64,000 nt of DNA from positions 99,628-163,627 of the forward strand of contig JADGDS010000001.1 of the NCBI GenBank assembly GCA_016744775.1, given 5' to 3'. Every line of letters starts with the position of its first letter. Position 1 is the first letter of the stretch. This DNA comes from Candidatus Marithrix sp. Lineage in GTDB: Bacteria > Pseudomonadota > Gammaproteobacteria > Beggiatoales > Beggiatoaceae. This document shows positions 38,785 through 47,576 of this stretch, piece by piece. Both the position numbers and the translations under genes were made by a program. Below the pieces are notes generated by a model. That model did not search any database and had not been told where the DNA came from. It worked only from the letters and a program-made list of their open reading frames with translations.

Positions 38785-39414
38785 ATGTTCAAAATGATAT
38801 TTATAATCAGCCTATTATTAAGTAATATAACTTGTTCAAAAATAAATAAACCATTGCCTCAATTGCCTACTAAGATAACAACATACCAAGCAGCAGGTAT
38901 ATATAAAGTAGCAGCTTCTTTAGCTGAGCTAGGTTATTTTAGCTATTCTCTCAGACAAGCCGATATTGAATCAGTAACAGCCGCTGTAAAATTATTTCAA
39001 CAAGATATTAAAGTTAAACCTACTGGTTTATTAGATGATATTACTTGGGAAAAATTACAAAAAGTTAAATTAAGTAAAAATAGACGAGTAGTATTTGTAA
39101 TCGACAAAATTGAATGTAAAAGTTCTCATGAAGCATTTGTTTTATTTTATCAAGGAGAATTAGAAAAAGCTGATAAAGTTAATATAAATAAACGCTATGC
39201 CTTATGGTATGATACGAAAGCTAAAGGAATTAATAGAAAAGATTGGTGGTGTATTCCAAAAAAACGTTTTTGTTCCTCAGAGATTAATTTTACTGATTGG
39301 CGCGGCAAATTAAAACCCGGTGATATATTTCAAACTAAACTGATTACAAGAAGTCGTTCAAACTTAGAATCCTTAGTAGCTACTACTTTCAAAGATTCAT
39401 GTAACAAGGATTAA
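38785..39414 (+). CDS. Exported peptidoglycan-binding-domain protein, possible lipoprotein
   Basis: An ATG at 38779 is too close to the GAGGA site at 38773; the ATG at 38785 has better spacing. The signal segment MFKMIFIISLLLSNITCSK ends in a weak lipobox (NITC, with Thr before Cys). A PG_binding_1 unit follows: AASLAELGYFSYSLRQADIE, AAVKLFQQDIKVKPTGLLDD and TWEKLQK. The C-terminal 110 residues, with several Cys and Trp (WWCIPKKRFCSSEINFTDWR), are unassigned. Three bases separate it from the FGE-like gene and four from the ABC ATPase. Its position matches that of the lipoprotein TagQ in TagTSRQ, but I see no direct sequence evidence for homology. Confidence 0.75.
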   Translation: MFKMIFIISLLLSNITCSKINKPLPQLPTKITTYQAAGIYKVAASLAELGYFSYSLRQADIESVTAAVKLFQQDIKVKPTGLLDDITWEKLQKVKLSKNRRVVFVIDKIECKSSHEAFVLFYQGELEKADKVNINKRYALWYDTKAKGINRKDWWCIPKKRFCSSEINFTDWRGKLKPGDIFQTKLITRSRSNLESLVATTFKDSCNKD

Positions 39415-39418
39415 AGCT

Positions 39419-40135
39419 ATGATCTTAGAAATGAAAAATGTCATCAAGCGTCGTCAACAAGGAGGCGTTACTTTTGAACTACAAATACCAGAAATAGGTT
39501 TATTAAAAGGGCAATTTGTAGCTATAGTTGGTAATAGCGGTTGTGGCAAAAGCACATTATTAGATATGTTAGCCTTAGTATCTCGCCCAAATAGTTGTGA
39601 AAGTTTCAAATCCAATAATTTTGATATTAATCAATTATGGCAACAAGACAAGGAACAAACACTTGCCGCTATACGTTGCGAAAAATTAGGTTATGTACTC
39701 CAAACTGGAGGCTTATTAGCATTTCTAACAGTCTGGCAAAACATAGAATTACCATTAAAATTAAATGGTTTAAATGATACTAGCTATATCAAAAAATTGG
39801 CACAACGTCTTGAAATAGATGGCTTATTAAATAAGAAACCACAGTTTTTATCAGGCGGGCAACGACAAAGAGTAGCGGTATTACGCGCTTTAAGTCATCG
39901 CCCAGCTATAATTTTAGCAGACGAACCAACAGCGGCAGTAGATGAGGAACGTGCAAAAGCGATTGTTCAAGATTTCTATGAGCTAGCAAAAGAAACTGGA
40001 ACAACCATAGTTATGGTAACTCATAACAAAGATTTGGTAATGCCATTGGCGGATAAAATTTATAGTTTTAAAGTGGAAGATGTGTCTAAAAATTTGATTA
40101 GTTCTACTTGTTATGAGAATAAAATAGTGGCGTAA
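39419..40135 (+). CDS. ABC transporter ATP-binding protein, LolD/MacB-like (TagT-like)
   Basis: 238 residues. Walker A is GNSGCGKSTLLD, the signature is LSGGQRQRVAVLRAL, Walker B is IILADEPTAAVDEE, and the H-loop is IVMVTHNKD. This size and the pairing with an FtsX-type permease are typical of mechanotransmission ABC systems. It is the last gene of the operon that begins at 33305. The only partner permease nearby is at 33943. It is distinct from FtsE, although ftsX lies 6.5 kb downstream: the signature and linker regions do not look FtsE-like. Confidence 0.92.
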   Translation: MILEMKNVIKRRQQGGVTFELQIPEIGLLKGQFVAIVGNSGCGKSTLLDMLALVSRPNSCESFKSNNFDINQLWQQDKEQTLAAIRCEKLGYVLQTGGLLAFLTVWQNIELPLKLNGLNDTSYIKKLAQRLEIDGLLNKKPQFLSGGQRQRVAVLRALSHRPAIILADEPTAAVDEERAKAIVQDFYELAKETGTTIVMVTHNKDLVMPLADKIYSFKVEDVSKNLISSTCYENKIVA

Positions 40136-40187
40136 TAATTGTAAAAGATGCTAGTACTAACTAGCTAAGGATATAAATCATAAATCT

Positions 40188-42347
40188 ATGAAAAAATTAA
40201 TTTTAATCTTCACTTTATTAACTATAGCATTAATCTGGAAAACTAGCCTTGATCTAAGATCGCCGCCTAATAGTTTGTCTATTACTAATTCTAGCATTAA
40301 AAAAGTTCAAGTTTTGGATCGTTATGCTACGCCGCTAACTATCACTTATCAAAATGATTGGAATATTCATTATTATGTGCCTTTACATGATATACCTGAA
40401 TTATTGCCAAAGCTTTTTCTTTTGGCTGAGGATAAACGCTTTTTTGAACATGGTGGTTCTGATTGGATAGCGCGATTCTACGCTATGTGGCAAAATATTC
40501 AGGCATTACGAGTTGTACGAGGTGCTAGTACTATTAGTGAACAAACTGTACGTATTTTATATCCACGTAAACGTACTTTTTGGTCACATTGGTTGGAAGG
40601 GATTGAAGCTACCAGACTAGAAAAACGTGTCTCTAAAGCGGATATTTTGGAATTTTATTTAAATCAAGTACCTTACGCCAGTCAAAGGCGAGGAGTATTA
40701 CAAGCAGCGCGTTATTATTTTGATCGCGATTTAGATACCCTGAGCTTAAAAGAAATGATGGCTTTAGCAGTTTTGATTCGTGCCCCTAGCCGCTTAGATT
40801 TACGCAAAGGTGTTATTAAAATTGAAGCTCCTATTGCTCGTTTAGCCAAGTTAGCTTTAAAAGCAAATGTGATTACTGAAGTTGATTATGAAGCTATTTT
40901 GAAAACGCCGCTACAAATACGAGCTTCTCATTTGCCGATTGAAGCTACTCATTTTGTCAATTATGTTTCACAAACCAATCAGGCATTAGAGCAAAGTTCA
41001 GGGCGTTTACATACAACTTTGGATGGTAACATTCAACAAAAAGTGCAAACAATCCTTGATCAACGGGTGCAGGATTTAAAGCATAAAAAGCTTCATAACG
41101 GTGCGGTGTTAGTTGTAGATAATAAGACACGTGAAATTTTAGCATGGGTTAATGCTGGCAAATTTTCTTCCAATCAAATTGACGCTGTTACTACACCACG
41201 TCAACCCGGTTCGACGTTGAAACCATTTTTATATGCTTTGGCATTAAAAAATTCTTGGACAGCCGCATCTTTAATTGATGATAGTCCATTATCTCAAGCA
41301 GTTGGTACTGGTTTACATACTTTTCGTAATTATAGTCGTCATCATTATGGTCCAATTCGTATGCGTGATGCGCTTGGTAATTCTTTGAATATTCCAGCAA
41401 TTCGCGCGATTAAATTTCTTGGAGTTGCGAACTTTTTGCAAACTTTACATGGTTTAGGTTTTACTAGTTTAACTGCTCATTATGATTATTATGGTGAAGG
41501 TTTGGCTTTGGGTAACGGAGCTGTAACTTTGTTTGAATTAGTGCAAGCATATACTAGTTTAGCTAATCAAGGTAGTTTTTCTGCTTTAAAAGTATTAGCA
41601 AATACTCGAACTTCTAAAACTAGACATGTATTTAGCCCAGAAATAACTTCGATAATTGCAGATATTTTATCTGATTCAGATGCTCGCCGTTTAGAATTTG
41701 GTTTAAGTGCTTTATTACGCTTACCGGTTCAAACTGCTGTGAAAACAGGTACTTCTAATGATTATCGAGACGCTTGGGCGGTTGGTTTTAATTCTAATTA
41801 TACAGTAGGCGTATGGTTAGGTAATTTAGATCAACAACCGATGTTGCAAGTTTCTGGATCATCGGGTTCAGCTTTGGTTTTACGAGCTGTATTTAATGAA
41901 TTAAATCGTTATAATGAAACACGAGCATTATATTTAAGTCCAAAATTAGTTCAAATGCAGATTTGTCGTAAAACTGGACAAATTGCCACTGGAAATTGTC
42001 CAAGTCGTATGGAATGGTTTATGCCGGGCACAGAACCAGCGGCAGTAATTGAAGATAAATCCATAAAAAAGATATATTTAACTCAACCAAGCCCGGGCTT
42101 ACAAATAGCAATGGATCCGCGAATACCTGATGAAAATGAAGCATTTGCCTTACGTTTATCTGAGATTCCATTAAAAGCTAGAAAGATAGAATGGTTAATG
42201 GATGGTAAAGTGATAGCTACAAGCTCAGCTAAACAAGGGCAATTCTTATGGAACTTAGAACTGGGAACACATGTGGCTCAAGCTAAGATTTGGAATGACT
42301 CTGATGCGCCATTGACTACTGCTAGTGTTCGGTTTTATGTTAAATGA
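40188..42347 (+). CDS. pbpC: Penicillin-binding protein 1C
   Basis: 719 residues: N-terminal TM (KLILIFTLLTIALIW), GT51 glycosyltransferase with AEDKRFFEHGGSDW and RGASTISEQTVR, and transpeptidase with SxxK in PGSTLKPF and KTGT in AVKTGTSNDYRDAW. The C-terminal BiPBP_C domain ends DAPLTTASVRFYVK. It polymerises and crosslinks peptidoglycan in the periplasm. In many genomes pbpC follows an alpha-2-macroglobulin gene; here the upstream gene is the ABC ATPase. Its last 45 bases recur at 45815-45859, bounding the AbiE-containing segment. Confidence 0.95.
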   Translation: MKKLILIFTLLTIALIWKTSLDLRSPPNSLSITNSSIKKVQVLDRYATPLTITYQNDWNIHYYVPLHDIPELLPKLFLLAEDKRFFEHGGSDWIARFYAMWQNIQALRVVRGASTISEQTVRILYPRKRTFWSHWLEGIEATRLEKRVSKADILEFYLNQVPYASQRRGVLQAARYYFDRDLDTLSLKEMMALAVLIRAPSRLDLRKGVIKIEAPIARLAKLALKANVITEVDYEAILKTPLQIRASHLPIEATHFVNYVSQTNQALEQSSGRLHTTLDGNIQQKVQTILDQRVQDLKHKKLHNGAVLVVDNKTREILAWVNAGKFSSNQIDAVTTPRQPGSTLKPFLYALALKNSWTAASLIDDSPLSQAVGTGLHTFRNYSRHHYGPIRMRDALGNSLNIPAIRAIKFLGVANFLQTLHGLGFTSLTAHYDYYGEGLALGNGAVTLFELVQAYTSLANQGSFSALKVLANTRTSKTRHVFSPEITSIIADILSDSDARRLEFGLSALLRLPVQTAVKTGTSNDYRDAWAVGFNSNYTVGVWLGNLDQQPMLQVSGSSGSALVLRAVFNELNRYNETRALYLSPKLVQMQICRKTGQIATGNCPSRMEWFMPGTEPAAVIEDKSIKKIYLTQPSPGLQIAMDPRIPDENEAFALRLSEIPLKARKIEWLMDGKVIATSSAKQGQFLWNLELGTHVAQAKIWNDSDAPLTTASVRFYVK

Positions 42348-42502
42348 ATTATTAATTATGAAAATAGAATTTGATTCTTGAATTCGGTTTCTACTTCTTC
42401 TTTTGTCCATTGAGAAAATGGTTTCATAATCAGACAATATTTGTAATATTTGTGTATAATCACAGCAAAATAGTTTATTTTACCATTAAATAGTCAAACT
42501 GA

Positions 42503-43297
42503 ATGCGACAAAATAGCAGCAAAATAAACCAGCTCATCAAAATATGGCCCCAAAAAACCATCGCTGTTCAGTCATGGTTAAGTCAAATGGGTTTTGAACG
42601 TCAACTGGTGGCGGCTTATGAAAAAACAACTTGGCTCAATCGTATTGGGCGAGGTGCTTTTGTGCGAGCGGACGATCAAAACATTGATTGGACAGGCGGG
42701 CTTTATGCGCTCCAAAAATTAAAGACTCTTCCTATTCATGCTGGTGGCAAAACCGCTCTTGCCCTGCACGGCTATGCTCATTTTTTACCATTAGGCAACG
42801 GTGCGCCAGTCACTCTTTTTGGAGTTCCTAATGTTAAACTCCCAGCTTGGTTTCTTCAATACGATTGGGGCGTATTGATACGCTATTTTACCACTAAATT
42901 ATTTTCTCAAGACAGTGTTTTGGGATTAACTACAAAAGAACTATTAACTTACAGCATCACACTTTCGTCTCCAGAAAGAGCTATATTGGAACTTCTTTAT
43001 TTGATTCCTCAAACCGAATCTTTTGAAGAAGCTAAACTTTTGATGGAAGGCTTGACAACACTTCGCCCTGATTTAGTGCAATCACTCTTAAAAGTTTGTG
43101 ATTCAGTCAAAGTTAAGCGACTATTTATGCTACTTGCAGAAAGCTGCGATCACGCTTGGCTTGATCAATTAGATTTATCGCAGGTTAATTTTGGGAAGGG
43201 TAAACGTGTGATTGGTGAAGGCGGACATTTTAATTCAAAATATCAAATTTCGGTTCCTGATAGGCAGGCAATATATGAAAGCGAGTCATTTTTTTAA
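42503..43297 (+). CDS. abiEi: AbiEi-type antitoxin/transcriptional regulator of a type IV toxin-antitoxin system
   Basis: 264 residues. A winged-helix-like N-terminus (TIAVQSWLSQMGFERQLVAA) is followed by GRGAFVRADDQNIDWTGGLY and GKTALALHGYAHFLPLG, as in AbiEi proteins. AbiEi is known to repress its own operon and counter AbiEii without direct binding. The ATG at 42503 is used. The toxin gene overlaps its 3' end by 23 bases, so the pair is coupled. A 155-base gap separates it from pbpC. It lies in a segment bounded by copies of the pbpC tail, consistent with acquisition as a unit. Confidence 0.88.
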   Translation: MRQNSSKINQLIKIWPQKTIAVQSWLSQMGFERQLVAAYEKTTWLNRIGRGAFVRADDQNIDWTGGLYALQKLKTLPIHAGGKTALALHGYAHFLPLGNGAPVTLFGVPNVKLPAWFLQYDWGVLIRYFTTKLFSQDSVLGLTTKELLTYSITLSSPERAILELLYLIPQTESFEEAKLLMEGLTTLRPDLVQSLLKVCDSVKVKRLFMLLAESCDHAWLDQLDLSQVNFGKGKRVIGEGGHFNSKYQISVPDRQAIYESESFF

Positions 43298-44189
43298 ATC
43301 AGCAGAATTGGTGCTAGGTGTTCTTCCTCATGTTGCCAAAGAATTAGATTTTGCGCTCAAAGGTGGCAGTGCGATCAATTTGTTTGTGCAAGATTTGCCA
43401 AGGCTATCGGTGGATATTGATCTTACTTATTTGCCAATTAAACCACGTAATGATTCTTTGACTCATATTGGGGCGGCACTTGGGCGGATTGCTGAGTCTA
43501 TTAAACGTGCTATGCCCGGTGTCAAGATTCAGGAAACTAAATATGAGTCAAGATATGTGGTCAAACTTTTTATTGATTATCAAGAAATACGGATAAAAAT
43601 TGAGCCAAATATTGTTATTCGAGGAACGGTATTCCCTTCTGAAGTACGTGAATTAGTCCCTCATGCCAAAACGCTTTTTGAACTTGGAGCAAGAATTCAA
43701 ACACTTTCAGTAGCTGATATTTATGGCGGTAAATTGTGCGCTGCGCTTGATCGTCAACATCCGAGAGACATTTTTGATGTTAAGGTTTTAATGGAAAATG
43801 AGGGTATAACAGATGATATTCGCCGGGCTTTTGTGATTTATCTGGTTGGGCATCCTCGCCCAATGAGTGAGTTGCTTGATCCAAAATTGCAGGATATTCG
43901 TGGGGCTTATAATGGAGAGTTTCGGGGTTTGAGTAGAATCGAGGTTTCTTTTGAAGAATTGGTGACGGTTCGGGAAGAGTTAATTGCTTTGTTGAATCGG
44001 GCGTTGAATGATGAAGAACGTCAGTTTTTGTTGTCAATTAAGTTGGGTGAGCCTCGGTGGGAATTGATGGGGATTGATGGAATAGAGAACTTGCCGGCTA
44101 TTCGGTGGAAATTGTTGAATGTTGAAAAAATGGGTAAGAAAAAGCATTTGGAGGCGGTAGGGAAGTTGAAGGCTGTGTTGGGGTTGTAG
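43275..44189 (+). CDS. abiEii: AbiEii-type nucleotidyltransferase toxin
   Basis: Preferred start ATG 43275 (MKASHFFKSAELVLGVLPHV), inside the abiEi end; the frame itself is open from 43212. The nucleotidyltransferase signature GSx10DxD is present: GGSAINLF followed by LSVDIDLTYLP. A second conserved segment is ADIYGGKLCAALDRQHPRDIFDV. AbiEii toxins modify tRNA or other substrates by NTP transfer and cause growth arrest as anti-phage defence. About 304 residues, complete, with catalytic residues intact, so a functional TA pair is expected. Confidence 0.9.
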   Translation: MKASHFFKSAELVLGVLPHVAKELDFALKGGSAINLFVQDLPRLSVDIDLTYLPIKPRNDSLTHIGAALGRIAESIKRAMPGVKIQETKYESRYVVKLFIDYQEIRIKIEPNIVIRGTVFPSEVRELVPHAKTLFELGARIQTLSVADIYGGKLCAALDRQHPRDIFDVKVLMENEGITDDIRRAFVIYLVGHPRPMSELLDPKLQDIRGAYNGEFRGLSRIEVSFEELVTVREELIALLNRALNDEERQFLLSIKLGEPRWELMGIDGIENLPAIRWKLLNVEKMGKKKHLEAVGKLKAVLGL

Positions 44190-44303
44190 TTAAGTAAGTT
44201 GGAGATCATGGCAAAGTGTCACAAGTGGCAAAGCACGCACGTTGTTATTAATTTTACTCTGACCCCAACAATTATTCTTACTGTGTTTCCAACTGCTCTA
44301 TCA

Positions 44304-45077
44304 TTAACGAGGCTTAATACTACTCATATCTACATCAAAGCTCATTTTTCCGGCTTGTTGTTGCATTTGAATATCATAAACGTTTGTGCCACCAAGCGCA
44401 TTAGACACTGAGAGACAAGGAATATGGATTTTGCCTTCAACTGTATAGGTAGCCATGCAATCACCATTGGCTGGAGTTGTTGTGCCGCTAGGAGCAGGAA
44501 CATCCGATCCACCTTTTATTTTTAGGCTATGCACTATATAATGCTCATTAATATTTATGATCCTCAAATTAGTGTATGTAAGACCTTGTTTATCTTTATC
44601 TACAGTAATTTTTTGGACAAAAACATCATTAACGTAAACTTTGGCTATGCCAGCCTTAACGACAAACCTTGCGCTGTTTTTGGCATTCTCTTGCCACACA
44701 GATACTTTTTTTAGTGAATCTTCAATCCAAGTATAAGCATCTCCGTTCATACCAAATTTGAATTGCATTTCATCAGCAATTAAAAACATAGTCCAACCCT
44801 TTGCGCGCCAGTAACCATGAATTTCAAAGGTAATTTCAAATGAGTCACTTGGTAAGTTCACCGGAAAATTCATCCGTCCGGATGTTCCTTTTGCAGCCTT
44901 TAACCACTTTTCACCAGTTTTTTCGTCTTGGACAACAACCATATTCTCACCATAAGGCACTCGCGTGCCTTCAGCATAAGTTGCCAAATTAAGTAAATCA
45001 GTTTCTGCACTGGCTAGAGTCTGTCCAAATACAAACACCAAGGAACACAACAACTGTATAGCTGTTTTTATTAACAT
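44304..45077 (-). CDS. Exported hypothetical protein with jelly-roll-like and C-terminal Cys-pair domains
   Basis: An ATG at 45089 is possible, but the GGAG within it serves the ATG at 45077, so I choose the latter. The signal peptide is MLIKTAIQLLCSLVFVFGQT. The middle 150 residues (SFEITFEIHGYWRAKGWTMF, KAGIAKVYVNDVFVQKITVD, YTNLRIININEHYIVHSLKI) look like a beta-sandwich of the LamG/concanavalin type. The last 55 residues carry CMATYTVEGKIHIPCLSV and VYDIQMQQ, a unit also found at the N-terminus of the M23 protein at 29803. Function unknown; a surface or matrix-binding protein is plausible. It lies in the segment bounded by pbpC tail copies and is divergent from the XRE regulator. Confidence 0.7.
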   Translation of the reverse strand: MLIKTAIQLLCSLVFVFGQTLASAETDLLNLATYAEGTRVPYGENMVVVQDEKTGEKWLKAAKGTSGRMNFPVNLPSDSFEITFEIHGYWRAKGWTMFLIADEMQFKFGMNGDAYTWIEDSLKKVSVWQENAKNSARFVVKAGIAKVYVNDVFVQKITVDKDKQGLTYTNLRIININEHYIVHSLKIKGGSDVPAPSGTTTPANGDCMATYTVEGKIHIPCLSVSNALGGTNVYDIQMQQQAGKMSFDVDMSSIKPR

Positions 45078-45185
45078 ATCGTTCTCCATTATGATAAAAT
45101 AATTTTAATTTATTATTCTAACAAACAAGTTTATTACTGAGCCACCAAGTAATACTGGTGATTCCACCAAGTGAGAATGTGTATG

Positions 45186-45584
45186 ATGAAAGTACATGAA
45201 AAAATTCGATCTATGCGGTTGTCAAAAGGTTTATCGCAAGAAGATATGGCTGATAAATTATATATGTCTGTCAATGGCTATGCGAATATTGAGCGAGGCG
45301 AAACCGATGTGCCAGTGTCTCGGCTTGAAAAAATTGCTGCGGCTTTTGAAATTGAATTATTGGAATTGTTTAGCTTTGGTGAAAAAAATGTTTTTTATTT
45401 GGTAGCAGCAGCAGCTAATAATTATAATAGTTTTAACAATTGTGAAAATAATTTACAATCCACTGATTCTTCACATGAAAAAAATGAACTTGAACATGAA
45501 TTAGAAAAAGCGCGTCTGCTATTGCAACAAAAAGATAAAGAAATTGCCTATTTAAAGGAAATTAATAATCTTATGAAAAATTAA
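45186..45584 (+). CDS. XRE-family helix-turn-helix regulator with coiled-coil tail
   Basis: About 132 residues from the ATG at 45186 (MKVHEKIRSMRLSKGLSQED); GTG 45171 and ATG 45177/45183 are alternatives. The HTH_3 domain is clear: GLSQEDMADKLYMSVNGYAN then IERGETDVPVSRLEKIAAAF. The C-terminal 45 residues (EKNELEHELEKARLLLQQKD) form a predicted coiled coil, which may mediate oligomerisation. No partner toxin is adjacent. It is divergent from the exported protein gene and may regulate it. Confidence 0.85.
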   Translation: MKVHEKIRSMRLSKGLSQEDMADKLYMSVNGYANIERGETDVPVSRLEKIAAAFEIELLELFSFGEKNVFYLVAAAANNYNSFNNCENNLQSTDSSHEKNELEHELEKARLLLQQKDKEIAYLKEINNLMKN

Positions 45585-45610
45585 AAGATTATTAATATAT
45601 ATTTCAAGGT

Positions 45611-45684
45611 AAATTCGTTTATTCCGTTAATTCGTTGTACTTAACAAAAAAATAGTACAACGAATTAACGGAATAAACGGATTT
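45611..45684. repeat. Inverted repeat of the TTCGTTTATTCCGTTAATTC family
   Basis: Arms at 45611-45641 and 45654-45684 (AAATTCGTTTATTCCGTTAA and its reverse complement) lie right after the XRE gene. Related copies are at about 50573-50653 and 58317-58397. It may act as a terminator, but its dispersal suggests a mobile repeat. Confidence 0.75.
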
Positions 45685-45859
45685 AACGGCTATTACGAAT
45701 CGCCAAGCTAAGAATTTTCTTGATTTGCATAATGCGAGATCACCAGAAGCAAGAGCGCGTTTACAACGTAAATGTTTAGTAGATAAAAATTACTCAATCA
45801 AAGACAAAAATTTTGATGTGCCATTAACAACTGCTAGTGTTCGGTTTTATGTTAAATGA
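45685..45859 (+). pseudogene. Gene debris ending in a copy of the pbpC 3' end
   Basis: An in-frame stretch without a start reads NRQAKNFLDLHNARSPEARA, then RLQRKCLVDKN, and runs into DVPLTTASVRFYVK and a TGA at 45857-45859. The final 45 bases (45815-45859) match the pbpC terminus at 42303-42347 with about three changes and a 30-base identical core. The upstream part is not recognised. Together with the repeat at 45611 it fills the 314 bases between the XRE gene and the MazF module; no intact gene is seen. Confidence 0.6.
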
Positions 45860-45898
45860 TATAATAAATGATGATAACTGATAAAATGGATATCAAAT

Positions 45899-46267
45899 AT
45901 GAAAGCATTAGCAATTAAACAGTTCAATAAAAATCCTGAACAGTTAAGTCAAAGCTTAGAACAAGATGAATTTTTATTAATAACGCAACAAGAACAGCCC
46001 TTGGGTATGATAATACCCTTTTCATCTAACTTGATAGATCCAAGTTTGGCTCACTGCTTGATTGATTATATTACAAGACACGAGAACCAATCACCATCAT
46101 TACTAATACCAGATGTGTTTAAATTATTGCTTAATTTAGAACAACAACGTTTGGATGGAAATGCAGCAGTTACTGAATTAGAAAAAGCCTATCGTGATGC
46201 TGCTCAAGAATTTGATACTCATTGGGAAATAACCGCTTCGGACGGACTAACTAATGAAACGTGGTGA
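45899..46267 (+). CDS. Putative antitoxin of a MazF/PemK toxin-antitoxin pair
   Basis: 122 residues. The N-terminus (MKALAIKQFNKNPEQLSQSL, then EQDEFLLITQQEQPLGMIIP) resembles the Phd/YefM-like fold that blocks and represses TA operons. The C-terminal tail (AVTELEKAYRDAAQEFDTHW) would be the toxin-neutralising part. It overlaps the toxin gene by 14 bases, typical of TA operons. Phd-type antitoxins are usually shorter, so the family call is tentative, but the position makes the role likely. Confidence 0.7.
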   Translation: MKALAIKQFNKNPEQLSQSLEQDEFLLITQQEQPLGMIIPFSSNLIDPSLAHCLIDYITRHENQSPSLLIPDVFKLLLNLEQQRLDGNAAVTELEKAYRDAAQEFDTHWEITASDGLTNETW

Positions 46268-46592
46268 AATATATTACGCCGATTTAAATCCAAGTATAGG
46301 AGATGAAATAAAAAATATTCGACCAGTGCTTATAGTAAGTAATAATATTAATAATAAAATGGGTAATACAGTGACAGTATTACCCATAACGAAAAATGTT
46401 GCTCGTGTCTATCCATTTGAAATATTCCTTCCAAAACAAAAAACTGGACTAGTTCACGATTCCAAAGCACAAGCACATCAAGTACGAACTATCTCAAAAC
46501 AACAAATTAATAGTGGTGTTAAAGGTCGGGTAGATGTATCTACCATGCAAGTTGTAGAGAGAGCATTGCAATTGCATTTAGATTTAAGGTGA
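46254..46592 (+). CDS. MazF/PemK-family endoribonuclease toxin
   Basis: 112 residues: MKRGEIYYADLNPSIGDEIK, NIRPVLIVSNN, TVTVLPITKN and AQAHQVRTISKQQI match the MazF fold, including the conserved RPVLIV strand and the Arg-Thr active-site region. MazF cleaves mRNA or tRNA at short sites and stalls growth until neutralised. It is full length, unlike the stub at 20021. The pair lies between the pbpC-tail copy and ftsX, where ftsE would be expected. Confidence 0.9.
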   Translation: MKRGEIYYADLNPSIGDEIKNIRPVLIVSNNINNKMGNTVTVLPITKNVARVYPFEIFLPKQKTGLVHDSKAQAHQVRTISKQQINSGVKGRVDVSTMQVVERALQLHLDLR

Positions 46593-46657
46593 AGCAATAA
46601 TTCAAAGCTTCGCTTTGAACTCCAAAATGTCTTAATATCAAAATAAAAAAAAATATT

Positions 46658-47572
46658 ATGGAAATAAATGCTTGGCTAGCTCATAATTTTGCAGTCTTGG
46701 TTTCTAGTTATAGGCAAATTATTCATACTCCTTTGTCTAGTGTAATGACTACTACTGTTATTGGAATCGCGCTGGCTTTACCCGCTGGTTTGTATGTATT
46801 ATTAGATAATGTACAAAATATTAGTGGTGAATGGGGTGGTGTTGCACAAATTTCTTTGTTTCTTAAGCAGGATGTTAATGAGAGGCAAGTTCATAATTTA
46901 GCTGATAAATTATTGAATAATAGTGAGATTGCTAGTGTGCAAGTTATTATGCCTGATGAGGCTTTGGCTGAATATAAGAAATTATCAGGCTTTGGTGAGG
47001 CTTTAACCGCTCTTGAAACTAATCCTTTACCAGTTGTATTAGTGATTCAAGCTACTAATAATGATACTACTACCACTGAAAATTTATTAGAATATTTAAG
47101 TAAATTACCTCAAGTAGATATTGCTCAATTCGATATGTTGTGGTTAAAGCGGCTATTTGCTATAGTCAAAATAGTGCAACGTGGAGTGTTGTTATTAGCA
47201 ATTTTACTTTGTTTAGCAGTTTTGTTAGTAATAGGCAATACTATTCGCTTAGCTATTGATAATCGTCATGATGAAATAGAAATCATCAAGTTAGTTGGCG
47301 GCACTGATGCTTTTATTCGTCGCCCTTTTTTATATACTGGTTTTTGGTATGGTTTATTAGGAAGCTTAATTGCATGGTTATTAATTCAATTGTCTTTTTG
47401 GTTATTACAATCTCCAGTTCAACAATTAACTGCTTTATATTATAGTGATTTTGAAATGATCACTTTAAGTTTCTCTTCAAGCCTAACATTAATGATTAGC
47501 GGCTCTAGTTTAGGCTTTTTAGGGGCTTGGTTAGCAGTTGGAAAACATTTAAAACAAATACAACCACATTAA
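46658..47572 (+). CDS. ftsX: Cell division protein FtsX
   Basis: 304 residues: N-terminal cytoplasmic part, TM1 ([20 protein letters not shown]), a periplasmic domain ([54 protein letters not shown]) and three C-terminal TMs around [20 protein letters not shown]. FtsX with FtsE transmits ATP hydrolysis to peptidoglycan hydrolase activators at the septum. It is usually encoded directly after ftsE with overlap, but here the upstream neighbour is a MazF module and no ftsE is in the window. folD follows after 4 bases. Confidence 0.93.
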   Translation: MEINAWLAHNFAVLVSSYRQIIHTPLSSVMTTTVIGIALALPAGLYVLLDNVQNISGEWGGVAQISLFLKQDVNERQVHNLADKLLNNSEIASVQVIMPDEALAEYKKLSGFGEALTALETNPLPVVLVIQATNNDTTTTENLLEYLSKLPQVDIAQFDMLWLKRLFAIVKIVQRGVLLLAILLCLAVLLVIGNTIRLAIDNRHDEIEIIKLVGGTDAFIRRPFLYTGFWYGLLGSLIAWLLIQLSFWLLQSPVQQLTALYYSDFEMITLSFSSSLTLMISGSSLGFLGAWLAVGKHLKQIQPH

Positions 47573-47576
47573 TAAT

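Noticed and set aside
39419-40135. Calling this ATPase ftsE because ftsX is downstream
   Set aside because: It is in an operon with its own FtsX-type permease and Tag-like partners, and 6.5 kb with pbpC and an island separate it from ftsX.
33943-40135. Calling a type VI secretion locus
   Set aside because: Only Tag-like regulatory components are suggested; no Tss, Hcp, VgrG or ClpV gene is in the window.
44199-44411. 70-codon frame downstream of abiEii
   Set aside because: It overlaps the 3' end of the opposing exported-protein gene and shows no motif or ribosome site.
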